NCBI GenBank assembly: GCA_050305635.1
Contig: JBNLFS010000059.1
Span: 1 to 64,000 of the forward strand
Source: Thiodiazotropha sp050305635
GTDB taxonomy: Bacteria; Pseudomonadota; Gammaproteobacteria; Chromatiales; Chromatiaceae
Reading direction: 5' to 3'
DNA length: 64,000 nt
The translations under genes and the position numbers were made by a program. Every line of letters starts with the position of its first letter. Position 1 is the stretch's first letter. Positions 32,703-42,021 of the stretch are shown piece by piece. The notes under the pieces were generated by a model that was not told where the DNA came from, made no database searches, and saw only the letters and a list, made by a program, of their open reading frames with translations.

Positions 32703-35669
32703 TCAGGAACCCGTATTATGCAGGCTATCGCTGAGGGATTCATCCACACTCAGGTCCTCTGGGGCGGATTTTTCGACCTCAGGTATGGGGATCAGTGGGG
32801 ACGGGCGGCCGATGTGGTAGCCCTGGGCATAGGTCACCCCCAGTTCCTGCAACAGGTTGAGGGTTTTCTCATCCTCGACGAACTCGGCCACCGTATCCTT
32901 GCCCAGTGCCGTGGCCATTTCGGTCAATGCCTTGACGAAGACCTGGTCCATCGAGTTGGTGGGTAGCTGACGGATGAACGAACCGTCAATCTTGACAATG
33001 TCCAGCGGCAGCTCCCTCAGGTAGTAGAAGGAGGAGAAGCCGACACCGAAATCATCCAGTGCGAAGCGGCAGCCCAGCGCCTGCAGGGAGGACATCAGGC
33101 GCACTGCGGCATTCACGTCGGCCAGCGCCGCGGTTTCGGTCAGCTCGAATACCAGCCGGGTGGGGTCGATGCCGCTGGTGTTGAGCAGTTGGGTGAGGCT
33201 CGGCAACAGCTCCGGGTCATCCATTACACGTCCGGAGAGGTTGATCGAAAGCGTGATGTCATAACCCTGCTCGAACAGGCTGGCGAGTTTGTGGATCGAT
33301 TCGCGCAATACGAAATGGTTGAGCTGATGGATCAATCCGGTGCGTTCGGCCACCGGGATGAACTCGCCGGGCATGGTGATGCTGCCGTCGGGCTCGATCA
33401 TTCGGATCAGCACCTCGTAATAAGAGATGATACCAGTCGAGATCTGCTGGATCGGTTGGAAATACAGAGTAAACCGGTCGCTGGTCAGGGCCTGTTCAAT
33501 CTTGTCCTTCAGCGTGGCGCGGGCGCTCATCTGCTCACGGGCTTGTTCACTGCGCGAGAACAGGTGCCACTGGTCCCGTCCCGATTCCTTGGCCTGGTAC
33601 ATGGCCAGGTCCGCATTCTGCAGCAGTTCATTGGCGTTACTGCCGTGATTCGGGTAGGCGACGATGCCGATGCTGGCCGAAACCCGGTGGCTGTGTCCCT
33701 TCAGCGGGATGGTGATTTTCTTCAGTTCCAACTGAATCTTTTCCGCATAGGCGGTGGCGGCCTGGATATCCGCTTCCGGGATCACGATGGCGAACTCGTC
33801 GCCACCTAAACGCGCAACCAGATCGGTGGAGCGGGTGATCTCACGGAGCTTGCGGGCGACGATCTGCAACAGGGCATCACCGGTATGATGACCGCTGGAA
33901 TCGTTGATGTATTTGAACTGGTCGAGATCGAAGAACAGCAGTGCGCTGGTGTGGTGGTAGCGTTCCGCCAGGGTGATGATGCGTTCGAACTCGGTCTGGA
34001 AATGGCGACGGTTGTACAATTCTGTGAGGGGGTCGTGGTTCGCCAGCCAGGCGAGCCGCTGTTCGGCCATTTGCCGGTCGGTGATGTCCAGGCCGATCGA
34101 CAGCACCACCGGGTTGTTCGGCACGTGGTTACCGCCAAGCCCTGAGTGAACCCAGGAGATGGTTTTGTTCTGCCCATCGGAGGAGAAGGCGGAAGCGTCG
34201 TGCTGGTAGACATTGATCATGCCTTGACGCAGTCCGTTGAGGACCGGCTGCATCTCCCCGGCGATCTCAGCATTCATGAACAGGTCGGCGAAATAACCGC
34301 TGCCACGCCGATAATGCTTGATGCCGATGAACTGGCAGCCCTCGGTGTTCATGGTGAGGATCGCGCCGTCGCAATCCTGGGTCAGGATAATGACCTGGGC
34401 GCTGTTCATGATAGTGCTGAGAAAATCCCGTTCCCGGGCGAGTTCCTCGCTGCGTTTGATCAGGCTGTTGGTGTTGTGGGCGATCTCCTCGTTGAGGCTT
34501 TCCAGGGTGTAGGTCAGCTCAATAGCGGAGTCGCTGGCGATATCGATTTCGTCCTGGTACCAGGTGTGGTGTTTGATCGACAAGGTCTGGCGCACTTTGT
34601 CATAGGCGTTCTTCGCCAGCAGCGGCAGGCTGTCGGAGATCATCAGCAGACGTTTCATCGGAGTCCACAGCACTGCGGCCAGCAGCAGTTCGGAGATCAC
34701 AAACCCAAGGATGCCGATAAAGATCGAGTGGCTGGTGGCATTCTTAATCTGGTTCATCACCGGGGTAATGTTGCTGATCAGCATGAAATCGGTCTGGCTC
34801 GCGGCGGCGTTGTTCATCGTCGGAATCAGACTGAAGGTGTAGTACTGTCCATCATATCGGGTGGTGTACGGGGTCTCTTTCAGCCGCACCAGATCATGGT
34901 TGCGGGCGATGTTCTGGATCAGCGGCAGGAGTCGTTTCAGATTGCTGGAGGCGCTGATGTAACGTTGCCAGTTTTTCAGATAGCGGGAGTGGGTGGCCAG
35001 GTCCGTGGTGGTATCGGTATGACTGATCACCGCGATGTCGGTCTTGGTCAGTTCATTGAACTCGATGATCACATCAGCCAGGGATCGACCCACCAGGATG
35101 ACGCCGGAATGCTCGCCGCGGTAGAGCAGCGGTGCGGCCACGTACTGACTGCAGCGGATATTACACTGCAGCAGGGTCATGGGCATCTCCATCTGGTTGA
35201 CTGTACTGACCAGGTCGAGAAAGGGTTTGCCCAGTTCGCCGGTCTGCCAATTGAACTGCAGGCTGTTGTCACGGGCGAAAAAGGCCGCCTCTTCGAGACC
35301 CCATTCCAGCTCCAGGGTGGCGGCGCCATGGGTGAAGAAGCGGGTCAGCTTTTCGCTCAGAGAGATATCCGCTGACTGGGTCGCCGCTTCGGCCAGAGAA
35401 GGAATCATCAGGGCGACCTGTTCGAGACGGTAAAAACTGGTTTCCAGGAGGGATTTGACCTGGCGGTTCTGCTGTTCCCGGATCTGCTCCTGGTAGGTTT
35501 CGAATAGACCGTGCTGCTGCAGGTAGCCCATGCCCGCAAGACCCGCATTGATGATCAGCAGCACCAGACTGAACAGCAGCATGACCTTCCATTTGAGACT
35601 CAGGAAGTAGGGCTCTTTACTGTTCTCCGATGGATTCTGAAATCGATCATCCATTGATTGTATGTTCAT
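32703..35669 (-). CDS. Membrane GGDEF-EAL cyclic-di-GMP protein
   Basis: A 988-residue protein. The N-terminal membrane helix (~27-50) and a second helix at ~305-325 bracket a Cache-like periplasmic sensor. A PAS domain follows a helical linker (FLSTIMNSAQVIILTQD). GGDEF is intact (RLGGDEFAIV) and has an inhibitory-site RSTD five residues ahead, so the cyclase may be active and product-inhibited. The EAL domain reads EVL instead of EAL (YYEVLIRM) but keeps INLSGR, FELTETAAL, LDDFGVGFSS, VKIDGSFI and the late VAEFVED, so phosphodiesterase activity is plausible. It stands 3 bases after the porin gene and 27 before pdsR, inside the sortase regulatory operon. Confidence 0.92.
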   Translation of the reverse strand: MNIQSMDDRFQNPSENSKEPYFLSLKWKVMLLFSLVLLIINAGLAGMGYLQQHGLFETYQEQIREQQNRQVKSLLETSFYRLEQVALMIPSLAEAATQSADISLSEKLTRFFTHGAATLELEWGLEEAAFFARDNSLQFNWQTGELGKPFLDLVSTVNQMEMPMTLLQCNIRCSQYVAAPLLYRGEHSGVILVGRSLADVIIEFNELTKTDIAVISHTDTTTDLATHSRYLKNWQRYISASSNLKRLLPLIQNIARNHDLVRLKETPYTTRYDGQYYTFSLIPTMNNAAASQTDFMLISNITPVMNQIKNATSHSIFIGILGFVISELLLAAVLWTPMKRLLMISDSLPLLAKNAYDKVRQTLSIKHHTWYQDEIDIASDSAIELTYTLESLNEEIAHNTNSLIKRSEELARERDFLSTIMNSAQVIILTQDCDGAILTMNTEGCQFIGIKHYRRGSGYFADLFMNAEIAGEMQPVLNGLRQGMINVYQHDASAFSSDGQNKTISWVHSGLGGNHVPNNPVVLSIGLDITDRQMAEQRLAWLANHDPLTELYNRRHFQTEFERIITLAERYHHTSALLFFDLDQFKYINDSSGHHTGDALLQIVARKLREITRSTDLVARLGGDEFAIVIPEADIQAATAYAEKIQLELKKITIPLKGHSHRVSASIGIVAYPNHGSNANELLQNADLAMYQAKESGRDQWHLFSRSEQAREQMSARATLKDKIEQALTSDRFTLYFQPIQQISTGIISYYEVLIRMIEPDGSITMPGEFIPVAERTGLIHQLNHFVLRESIHKLASLFEQGYDITLSINLSGRVMDDPELLPSLTQLLNTSGIDPTRLVFELTETAALADVNAAVRLMSSLQALGCRFALDDFGVGFSSFYYLRELPLDIVKIDGSFIRQLPTNSMDQVFVKALTEMATALGKDTVAEFVEDEKTLNLLQELGVTYAQGYHIGRPSPLIPIPEVEKSAPEDLSVDESLSDSLHNTGS

Positions 35670-35672
35670 GAG

Positions 35673-36899
35673 CTAGAAGCTGTATGAGATCAACAGGGAA
35701 AAGAGGTTCCAGTTACGGGACGTGTCCTGGGGCTGGGGATTTTCAAGGTTGGATAGAAAGATGGTGCCGTCCACCTGACTGAATTCCGTGCGCAGTATCC
35801 AGCGATCCGACATCTCCCAGAGCACTCCGAAGGTTGAAACCCGGCTGTAGAAGTGATGCGCATCCAGACCGATCCGCTGGCTGGTCTCTTCGCCGCGCGT
35901 GTCGCTTTTGTCGTAGTGGCTCTCTTCATATCGCGCGAAGAGTTCCAGGTTGTCTCTGAACCGGTAGTTGCCTTGAACATAATAGCCGTCGAGGGTGGTG
36001 TCCGCGACATCCATCACTCCAGCGAATCCCGAATAGTCCAGGGGTTCCTGCATGTATTCGACGGTCAGGCTCCACAGGCCCGCATTATATTGCGCTGAGA
36101 GCACCCGGTAATCGATATCGATGGTGCCCGGGGGCAGGACATTGGTGGTAGCATCGAGGGCCAGAGTCGCGCCACTCAAGGACAGGATGAAGCGACCGCC
36201 GTCCCATTCATAGAGCAGGCGTCCTCCGGTGGTGTAGCCATCCTGTTCCATCTGCGCGTCCAGCGCGGGATCGAGATAGGATTTCTCCACGTTTTCATCG
36301 ATCGGGGTGCGGCCGCTGAACAGCTGCAGGTTAAAGCGGTGGCTATCGGCCTGGTAGTTGCCAAACAGTTGCACCCCATCGCTGGAAAGCACCATGTTGC
36401 GCACCCGGTCCCAATAGATGGCCTGAGGCATGAAGATACCGGGGCGGGTGGCGGCGACGTCCCGAGTGTCGTTGTACAGACCGAATGGGTTTTTGTAACG
36501 TCCGAGGAGGATACCGAAACGGTTCTGCTCCTGGGTATACAGAGTGGTCTCGATCTGTGCATAGTCCAGACTGATGTCGCCGTCGTACATTTCGCCGGCG
36601 TTACGTGACAGCAGTTGCGCAGAGGCCAGAATCTGCGGTGAGACGCGATAGGAACTGTTGATGCCCAGTTCACGAAAATCCCAGCTGCCATCCTCGCTTT
36701 CGCCGAAGAAATTGTTATCCGTGGTTTTGACATAGGCCTGGGTAAGGAAACCGTGAAATTGCAGGTCGTCGTCAAAATCCAGGCTGTCCGCAGCCTGACT
36801 CGAGGATACGCACATGAGGAACAGGCCGAACCCGTAAAGCCAGCTCACCCATGCGCGGGCGGCTGACTTACTGTACCGAGAGTATCCGTACTTGCTCAT
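35673..36899 (-). CDS. Porin-like outer-membrane beta-barrel protein
   Basis: The predicted start at 36899 has GAGG at good spacing and gives 408 residues with a signal peptide ending near SSQAADS. The mature part is rich in alternating strands (DDDLQFHGFLTQAYVKTT, FGILLGRYKNPFGLYNDTRD, DGVQLFGNYQADSHRFNL) and ends in FSLLISYSF, a typical C-terminal beta-signal with terminal Phe. I recognise it as a porin or channel-like barrel without naming a substrate. It overlaps the end of the upstream binding-protein-like gene by 32 bases, so the two are translationally linked. Confidence 0.85.
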   Translation of the reverse strand: MSKYGYSRYSKSAARAWVSWLYGFGLFLMCVSSSQAADSLDFDDDLQFHGFLTQAYVKTTDNNFFGESEDGSWDFRELGINSSYRVSPQILASAQLLSRNAGEMYDGDISLDYAQIETTLYTQEQNRFGILLGRYKNPFGLYNDTRDVAATRPGIFMPQAIYWDRVRNMVLSSDGVQLFGNYQADSHRFNLQLFSGRTPIDENVEKSYLDPALDAQMEQDGYTTGGRLLYEWDGGRFILSLSGATLALDATTNVLPPGTIDIDYRVLSAQYNAGLWSLTVEYMQEPLDYSGFAGVMDVADTTLDGYYVQGNYRFRDNLELFARYEESHYDKSDTRGEETSQRIGLDAHHFYSRVSTFGVLWEMSDRWILRTEFSQVDGTIFLSNLENPQPQDTSRNWNLFSLLISYSF

Positions 36900-37284
36900 C
36901 GATCTTTTCCTCGGATAGATAGCCGATCGCCCCCGGCGTGGTGGCAACCTGTTCTAGCATCTCCTGTTCGGTTTCGACTTTGATCGGGGCCTGTCCCATG
37001 CCCGAATAGATTTGCCGATCCCAGGCGCGTCTCAGCTGGTGAGGGAATACGCCCAGAACCTGTTTAGTGAAATCCATGTGCAGCGTACTGCTGTCGCCCA
37101 TGACAAATACGCGGATGGGCGTGCCATCCGGCCATTGGGTCATTCGCATGCTGAAAATCGAGCGTAGGGTATTCTTCGAGATGTTCTCGAAATTAATGTC
37201 TCGGTTGGCGACCGGGTCGACTGCGTGAGCCGCGTCACAGACGAGGAGCAGTAATCCGATAGCGAATGCCCGGGTCTTCCGCAT
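36868..37284 (-). CDS. Phosphate-ABC-type periplasmic binding-like protein, short
   Basis: A 138-residue secreted protein beginning MRKTRAFAIGLLLL with a signal peptide cleaved near AHAVD. It resembles only one lobe of PstS-like binding proteins (SIFSMRMTQWPDGTPIRVFV, then TPGAIGYLSEE), the form found as a stand-alone periplasmic partner of sensor proteins. Alternative in-frame starts lie at 37302, 37317, 37329 and a TTG at 37335. The first gene of the leftward operon porin/GGDEF-EAL/pdsR/pdsS, it faces pdsO across a divergent spacer. It may be the ligand-binding partner of the GGDEF-EAL protein. Confidence 0.75.
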   Translation of the reverse strand: MRKTRAFAIGLLLLVCDAAHAVDPVANRDINFENISKNTLRSIFSMRMTQWPDGTPIRVFVMGDSSTLHMDFTKQVLGVFPHQLRRAWDRQIYSGMGQAPIKVETEQEMLEQVATTPGAIGYLSEEKIDEQVRILSVQ

Positions 37285-37645
37285 GCTTCTGGGTGGTTCC
37301 ATGTTGTGATTAATCATCCATGTCGGCATCCCCAATGGGTAACTTTAGTGCAAAAAAACTGGATGATTTGCGATTTTACGACATTCTTACACCCTTTTGT
37401 TTCTTTGGTAACCCGTCTCGGATTCCGGTTGATTACCGGGACAAATGTATAACAGTGTTTATTTAAAACGGTTCAGTTTCTTTGCCACCTTTTCGCCACA
37501 TTCCGCCCTAGGGATGTCCGGGTTTGGCAGCGGTACGCCAACTCCATCCGTTTAAATCACTACCGAACACTGAATACCGGCGCCGATCGGGACGATCCTC
37601 GCAAGCCAGGGATGGCACGCTGGTTCAACCAACGGGAGTGAAACG
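37285..37645. promoter_or_regulatory. Divergent promoter region of the two sortase operons
   Basis: This 361-base spacer separates the leftward binding-protein/porin/GGDEF-EAL/pdsRS operon from the rightward pdsO/target/sortase operon, so both promoters should lie here. An AT-rich block at ~37445-37470 (TATAACAGTGTTTATTTAAA) is the best promoter candidate. The pdsO side ends in a GC-rich leader with GGGAGTG as ribosome site. No riboswitch fits with confidence. A PdsR operator is expected here but cannot be named. Confidence 0.5.
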
Positions 37646-38329
37646 ATGAAAAAACATTTAGTGGCAATGGGTCTCGCGGCAGTTCTTTCTCAGCAGGCAG
37701 TGATGGCGGATGAGGTTACTCAGGCCGTCAACGACCAGGCCTTCAAAGGGTCCTGGTTGGGGCTGTTGGCGGGTGGTCTCGTAGCCGGTCCCCCGGGTGC
37801 GGTGCTGGGATTCGCCGGCGGTGCGGTGATTGGGGATCTGCACTCCAAAAACCAGACGCTTATGGCGGAGGCTGAAGCGATCCCGGATCGGGAAGATGAA
37901 GCGGCTAAGAGCAGCGATCTGGCACAAGCCCTTCAGCAGGACGATCAGCAATTGATGCCGATGGATTTGGATGCCTTGCAGCAGGGTTTTCGATTCTGCC
38001 TGGGTTTTCGCACCGGCAGCAGTGCCATCGAACCCAAGATCGCCACCCAGTTGCAGGCTCTGGCGCAGATGCTCAAGGCGTTTCCCCAGTTTCAGCTGCA
38101 GATCGATGCCGGGGCCGATCAACGCGGTTCCGAGGCATTCAACCAGGCGCTGAGTCAGGCCCGAGCCGAGGCCGTGGTACAGCTGCTGAGCGAGGCCGGG
38201 TTACCTCGGGATCGCATGACCGCCCGCTATCAGGGTGAGTCGGGCGCCACCTATGCGCAGGATGATCTGGAGGGGTTGGCCTTCGATCGCATGGTGCAGA
38301 TCACCCTGGTTCCGGGTGGTGAGTCATGA
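37646..38329 (+). CDS. pdsO: Sortase-associated OmpA family protein
   Basis: A 227-residue envelope protein with a signal peptide (MKKHLVAMGLAAVLSQQAVMA). A glycine-zipper segment (GSWLGLLAGGLVAGPPGAVL) precedes a C-terminal OmpA-like peptidoglycan-binding domain (LGFRTGSSAIEPKIATQLQAL, IDAGADQRGSEAFNQALSQARAEAV). This layout and its place before the sortase target gene fit PdsO. The Asp and Arg expected for diaminopimelate contact are partly recognisable (DAGADQRGS, ALSQARAEAV). It is followed after 135 bases by the VIT-VWA target. Confidence 0.85.
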   Translation: MKKHLVAMGLAAVLSQQAVMADEVTQAVNDQAFKGSWLGLLAGGLVAGPPGAVLGFAGGAVIGDLHSKNQTLMAEAEAIPDREDEAAKSSDLAQALQQDDQQLMPMDLDALQQGFRFCLGFRTGSSAIEPKIATQLQALAQMLKAFPQFQLQIDAGADQRGSEAFNQALSQARAEAVVQLLSEAGLPRDRMTARYQGESGATYAQDDLEGLAFDRMVQITLVPGGES

Positions 38330-38464
38330 AAGGTATCCGTCAGCCTCTGAGTGAGGACTTTGTTTATGGCTCTCCCGAGCGGATACCCGGTTACAGCTAT
38401 CGCTGGGTGCCGGCCCCCCGGGCTTGCCGTGAAACCCAACCCGCCAAGCGAAAGGGAGCCGGTC

Positions 38465-40561
38465 ATGACGGGAAGCCATGCAACGAACCCGACTGAAGAG
38501 TCGCTGCCGTTCAAACGGGTGGATTTTCTCAAAGAGGTGATCTTGAGCCTGCTCGCCGCCGTGATGACCGGTTTGGCCGGGGGAGTGCTGCTGATCCTGC
38601 TGGTTTTTGGCTGGGGTAATGCCCAGGCCGAGGTCTCTGAACAACCCGGCGCCGAACTGCAGCTGCGGAGTCTCGACGGGCGCCTGATCGGCCAGGCGCC
38701 CCTGCTCAATACCGATGTCTCCGCGGAGATGACCGGTCCCCTGGCCCGGGTTCGGGTGGAGCAGGTGTTTCGTAACATCACCTCCGATTGGATGGAGGGC
38801 CGCTATCAGTTTCCGCTGCCCGAAGGATGCGCGGTGGAGCGCATGCGCATGCAGATCGGAGCCCGGCTGATCGATGGAGAGATCCGCGAGATGGAGGCGG
38901 CAAAACGCACCTATGAGCAGGCCCGCAGTGCCGGTAAGGGAGCCAGTCTGCTGAGCCAGCAGCGGCCGAACGTGTTCACTCTGGCGGTGACCAATATCGG
39001 TCCCGGGGAGGCGGTGCGCATCCGCATCGAGTATCAGCAACAGCTGGTATTCGAAGACCAGGGATACAGCTGGCGCTTTCCGATGGTGATCGGACCCCGC
39101 TACCGCCCATCGGGCCCCGGTGTGGAGGGTCAGCCGACGCAACCGGTGGCGCCCCCGGTGATCGCGGCTCAACCGGGTCTGGTCAATCCGCTCAGTCTGC
39201 AGGTGACCCTGGCCGGCGGGGAACAGGTGGCGGCGGTCACCAGCCGCTACCACCCGGTCGTGGAGGAGCGCGGTGGCGCGCAGCCGGTGGTGATCCGGCT
39301 GGCGGATGGTGAGGTCTCCTCCGACCGGGATTTCGTGCTGGACTGGCGCCTGCGCAGCGATGCGACGCCCCGGGCCCAGGTGTTCACGGAGCATTGGCAG
39401 GGACATGACTATGCGATGCTGATGGTGTTGCCACCGGTCGATGATCAGGCCAGCCCGGGGCTGCCGAGGGAACTGACCCTGGTGCTGGATCGTTCAGGAT
39501 CGATGAGCGGACCCTCCATACACCAGGCAAAGGCGGCCCTGCAACTGGCCCTCGACCGGCTTGCGCCCCATGACCGGTTCAATCTGATCACATTCAATGA
39601 TCAGAGCCAGTCCCTGTTTTCCCAGTCGCAGCCGGCCACCCCGGGTAACCTGAGACGGGCCCGGGATTTCATCCAGGGGGTGCAGGCATCCGGTGGAACG
39701 GAGATGATGCCGGCCCTGCAGCGGGCCCTGGGTCAGAGCGAACCCGAGGGTTTTCTGCATCAGCTGGTATTCCTCACCGACGGCAGTGTGGGCAACGAGC
39801 AGGCGTTGTTCGAGCTGATCCGTACTCGTCTGGGATCCCGCCGTCTGTTCACCATCGGCATCGGCTCCGCGCCCAACAGCCATTTCATGGAGCGGGCGGC
39901 GGAGTACGGGCGTGGCAGCTTCAGCTATATCGGCGCGGTGTCCGAAGTCTCTCGGGTCATGCAGGCGCTGCTCGAAACGCTGGAGCATCCGGCCATGACC
40001 GATCTCAGGCTCGACTGGGAAGGTGCGCAACCCTTGGAGGTCGAGCCCGGGCAACTGCCGGATCTCTATCTGGGGGAGCCGCTGATCCTGGCGCTCAGGA
40101 GTACCACTCTGCAGGCGGGGTTGCAGCTCTCCGGGGTGCGTGGCGAGACGGCCTGGCAGCAGCGTCTGACGCTGGATGCCGGGCAGATGCACCGCGGGGT
40201 GCATACCCTGTGGGCCAGGGCGCGGATCAAGTCGTTGATGGCCGACACCCGGCTCGATCAGGCCGCGCGGCGCCAAGCGGTGCTTGCCATCGCGCTGGAG
40301 CACCAGCTCATCTCCCCCTATACCAGTCTGGTGGCGGTGGAGCAGCAGCCCTCACGGCCCCTGGAGAAACCGCTCTCGGGGGGTGACATACCGATCAGCC
40401 TGCCCCATGGTTGGTCGTCCAAGGCGGTGTTCGGCAGCCTGCCGCAGACCGCGACACCCGCCGAGCTCTATCAGCGAATCGGGTTACTGCTGTTGCTGTT
40501 GGGTGTGGCCATGCGTCACAGGCTTAAATCCCGGGAGAGCGACACGGTAATCGGCTCATGA
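38465..40561 (+). CDS. Marine proteobacterial sortase target protein (VIT-VWA, LPQTA)
   Basis: A 698-residue surface protein. ATG 38465 follows GGGAG; the frame is open further upstream to a GTG at 38351. An N-terminal membrane segment (SLLAAVMTGLAGGVLLILLV) precedes a VIT domain (SAEMTGPLARVRVEQVFRNI, ERMRMQIGARLIDGEI) and a von Willebrand A domain with the MIDAS motif DRSGSMS (Asp342). The C-terminus is a sorting signal: LPQTA at residue 659, hydrophobic GLLLLLLGVA, then the basic stretch MRHRLKSR. It is therefore the expected substrate of the class GN sortase, whose start overlaps this stop by four bases (ATGA). Confidence 0.92.
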   Translation: MTGSHATNPTEESLPFKRVDFLKEVILSLLAAVMTGLAGGVLLILLVFGWGNAQAEVSEQPGAELQLRSLDGRLIGQAPLLNTDVSAEMTGPLARVRVEQVFRNITSDWMEGRYQFPLPEGCAVERMRMQIGARLIDGEIREMEAAKRTYEQARSAGKGASLLSQQRPNVFTLAVTNIGPGEAVRIRIEYQQQLVFEDQGYSWRFPMVIGPRYRPSGPGVEGQPTQPVAPPVIAAQPGLVNPLSLQVTLAGGEQVAAVTSRYHPVVEERGGAQPVVIRLADGEVSSDRDFVLDWRLRSDATPRAQVFTEHWQGHDYAMLMVLPPVDDQASPGLPRELTLVLDRSGSMSGPSIHQAKAALQLALDRLAPHDRFNLITFNDQSQSLFSQSQPATPGNLRRARDFIQGVQASGGTEMMPALQRALGQSEPEGFLHQLVFLTDGSVGNEQALFELIRTRLGSRRLFTIGIGSAPNSHFMERAAEYGRGSFSYIGAVSEVSRVMQALLETLEHPAMTDLRLDWEGAQPLEVEPGQLPDLYLGEPLILALRSTTLQAGLQLSGVRGETAWQQRLTLDAGQMHRGVHTLWARARIKSLMADTRLDQAARRQAVLAIALEHQLISPYTSLVAVEQQPSRPLEKPLSGGDIPISLPHGWSSKAVFGSLPQTATPAELYQRIGLLLLLLGVAMRHRLKSRESDTVIGS

Positions 40562-41220
40562 ACCGCCGCAAACGCGGACTGATCTCCGCTCTGTTGCTCA
40601 GTGGCGGGCTGCTGCTGGGGCAGGGGGTCATGATCGAGGCCAAGGCCTGGCTCGCCCAGGGTTTGATCGCCCGGGCCTGGGATCGCACCCTGGCCGGGGA
40701 GCGACAGGTAAGCCCCTGGCCCTGGTCGGACACCTGGCCCGTCGCGCGGCTTGGGTTCCCGCAGCATGGTCTGTCCCTGATGGTACTGCGGGGCGACCAG
40801 GGTGCCAGCCTGGCCTTCGGTCCGGGCTGGACGGAGTCCACTCCGCGACCGGGCGAGGCCGGTGTGAGTGTCATATCGGGTCACCGGGACACCCACTTCC
40901 GGGTGTTGCGGGATCTACAGCCGGGCGAAATCCTGACGATACAGACATCAGAGGGACAGTTCCTGGCGTACCGGGTGGTGGAGACCGGGGTAGTGGATCG
41001 ATCCCTGGGCTGGCAGTGGCCGCTGGATCGCTTCGCATCCGGTAACCCGGAGTTGCTATTGGTCACCTGTTATCCTTTTGATGCCCAGGTGCCCGGTGGT
41101 CCCCTGCGTTACCTGGTGCATGCCGAGCGGATCGGTGCGACGGTGCCCCGGCCCGACCCCGATGCCCCTGAGGGATCAACCGGTCCGGCGGGGCGGAATC
41201 CACCGTCGACTCTGATGTGA
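40558..41220 (+). CDS. Class GN sortase
   Basis: Membrane-anchored cysteine transpeptidase of 220 residues. An N-terminal helix (LISALLLSGGLLLGQGVM) anchors the catalytic domain in the periplasm. The catalytic residues are visible as His109 in SGHRDTHF, Cys171 in LLVTCYPFD and Arg184 in GPLRYLVHAE. It should cleave the LPQTA motif of the protein encoded directly upstream. The 4-base ATGA overlap with that gene shows translational coupling. Gram-negative sortases of this class occur with PdsO/PdsRS, all of which are in this window. Confidence 0.93.
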   Translation: MNRRKRGLISALLLSGGLLLGQGVMIEAKAWLAQGLIARAWDRTLAGERQVSPWPWSDTWPVARLGFPQHGLSLMVLRGDQGASLAFGPGWTESTPRPGEAGVSVISGHRDTHFRVLRDLQPGEILTIQTSEGQFLAYRVVETGVVDRSLGWQWPLDRFASGNPELLLVTCYPFDAQVPGGPLRYLVHAERIGATVPRPDPDAPEGSTGPAGRNPPSTLM

Positions 41221-41304
41221 AAGGGTGCCCGATTTCATTCGGTAAGGGTGTTGCGGTGGCCCCCATGACTGCGCAAAGGTGACCTGATATGAGACACTAG
41301 CCTG

Positions 41305-42021
41305 ATGAAACCCATTCGTATCTTTCGCCATCTGGTCTGTCAGCATCCGGGTTTCCTGGGGGAGTATCTGCAGCAGCGGGGCATCCCCTGGGAGATGGTC
41401 TGTGTGGATGAGGCGCACCCGGTTGAACTGGACGTGGAGAATGTCTCCGCTCTGGTCTTCATGGGGGCCGGGGTGAGTGTCAATGACCGGCTGTCCTGGA
41501 TGGAGAGTGAGCTGGCGTTGATGCGCAGGGCCTTGGATCGGGATGTGCCGATCCTCGGGGTCTGTTTCGGCGCCCAGATGATGAGCCAGGCCCTGGAGGG
41601 TCAGGTGTACCGGGGTGAGGAGATGGAGATCGGCTGGCACCCGGTAAGACTGTGCCGGGAACACGATGAGGATGACTGGTTGACCGGGCTGCCTGACGAG
41701 TTCACGGTTTTTCAGTGGCATGCGGATACCTTCACCTTGCCGCGCGGTTGCCGCTCTCTGATCGAAAGCGATTGCTATCACCATCAGGCGTTCGCCTTGG
41801 GTGACCATCTGGGTTTGCAGTTTCACCTGGAAATGACCGAGGAGATGGTGAAGAACTGGATCCAAAGGTATGGCGGCGATCTGCGTCACCCCTCCGGCTG
41901 CCGGCACTCCAGCGAGATGATCCTCCTCGATCTGGAGAATCGCGTCGAACAACTGCATCGGATCAGTGTCCGGATGTACGGAAACTGGCTCGACCGGGTA
42001 CTGGTAAGGAGTCGCGGATGA
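41305..42021 (+). CDS. Class I glutamine amidotransferase-like protein
   Basis: A 238-residue cytoplasmic protein of the GMP-synthase-type amidotransferase family (COG0518). The nucleophile Cys lies in GVCFGAQMMSQALEG, and the His/Glu pair lies in LQFHLEMTEEM. FQWHADTFTLPRG is the family's substrate-side motif. No synthetase domain is fused, so it may hydrolyse gamma-glutamyl compounds or be a stand-alone amidotransferase. It starts 84 bases after the sortase gene and overlaps the L,D-transpeptidase start by 4 bases. Confidence 0.87.
   Translation: MKPIRIFRHLVCQHPGFLGEYLQQRGIPWEMVCVDEAHPVELDVENVSALVFMGAGVSVNDRLSWMESELALMRRALDRDVPILGVCFGAQMMSQALEGQVYRGEEMEIGWHPVRLCREHDEDDWLTGLPDEFTVFQWHADTFTLPRGCRSLIESDCYHHQAFALGDHLGLQFHLEMTEEMVKNWIQRYGGDLRHPSGCRHSSEMILLDLENRVEQLHRISVRMYGNWLDRVLVRSRG

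Noticed and set aside
34146..35375. Long open frame on the strand opposite to the GGDEF-EAL gene
   Set aside because: GC-rich antisense shadow of a gene with clear domains; its translation resembles no protein.
37440..37640. Possible c-di-GMP riboswitch in the pdsO leader
   Set aside because: The GACGATCCTCGCAAGCC stretch recalls the GEMM motif only loosely. The conserved GACGCAAAGC core and the tetraloop receptor are absent.
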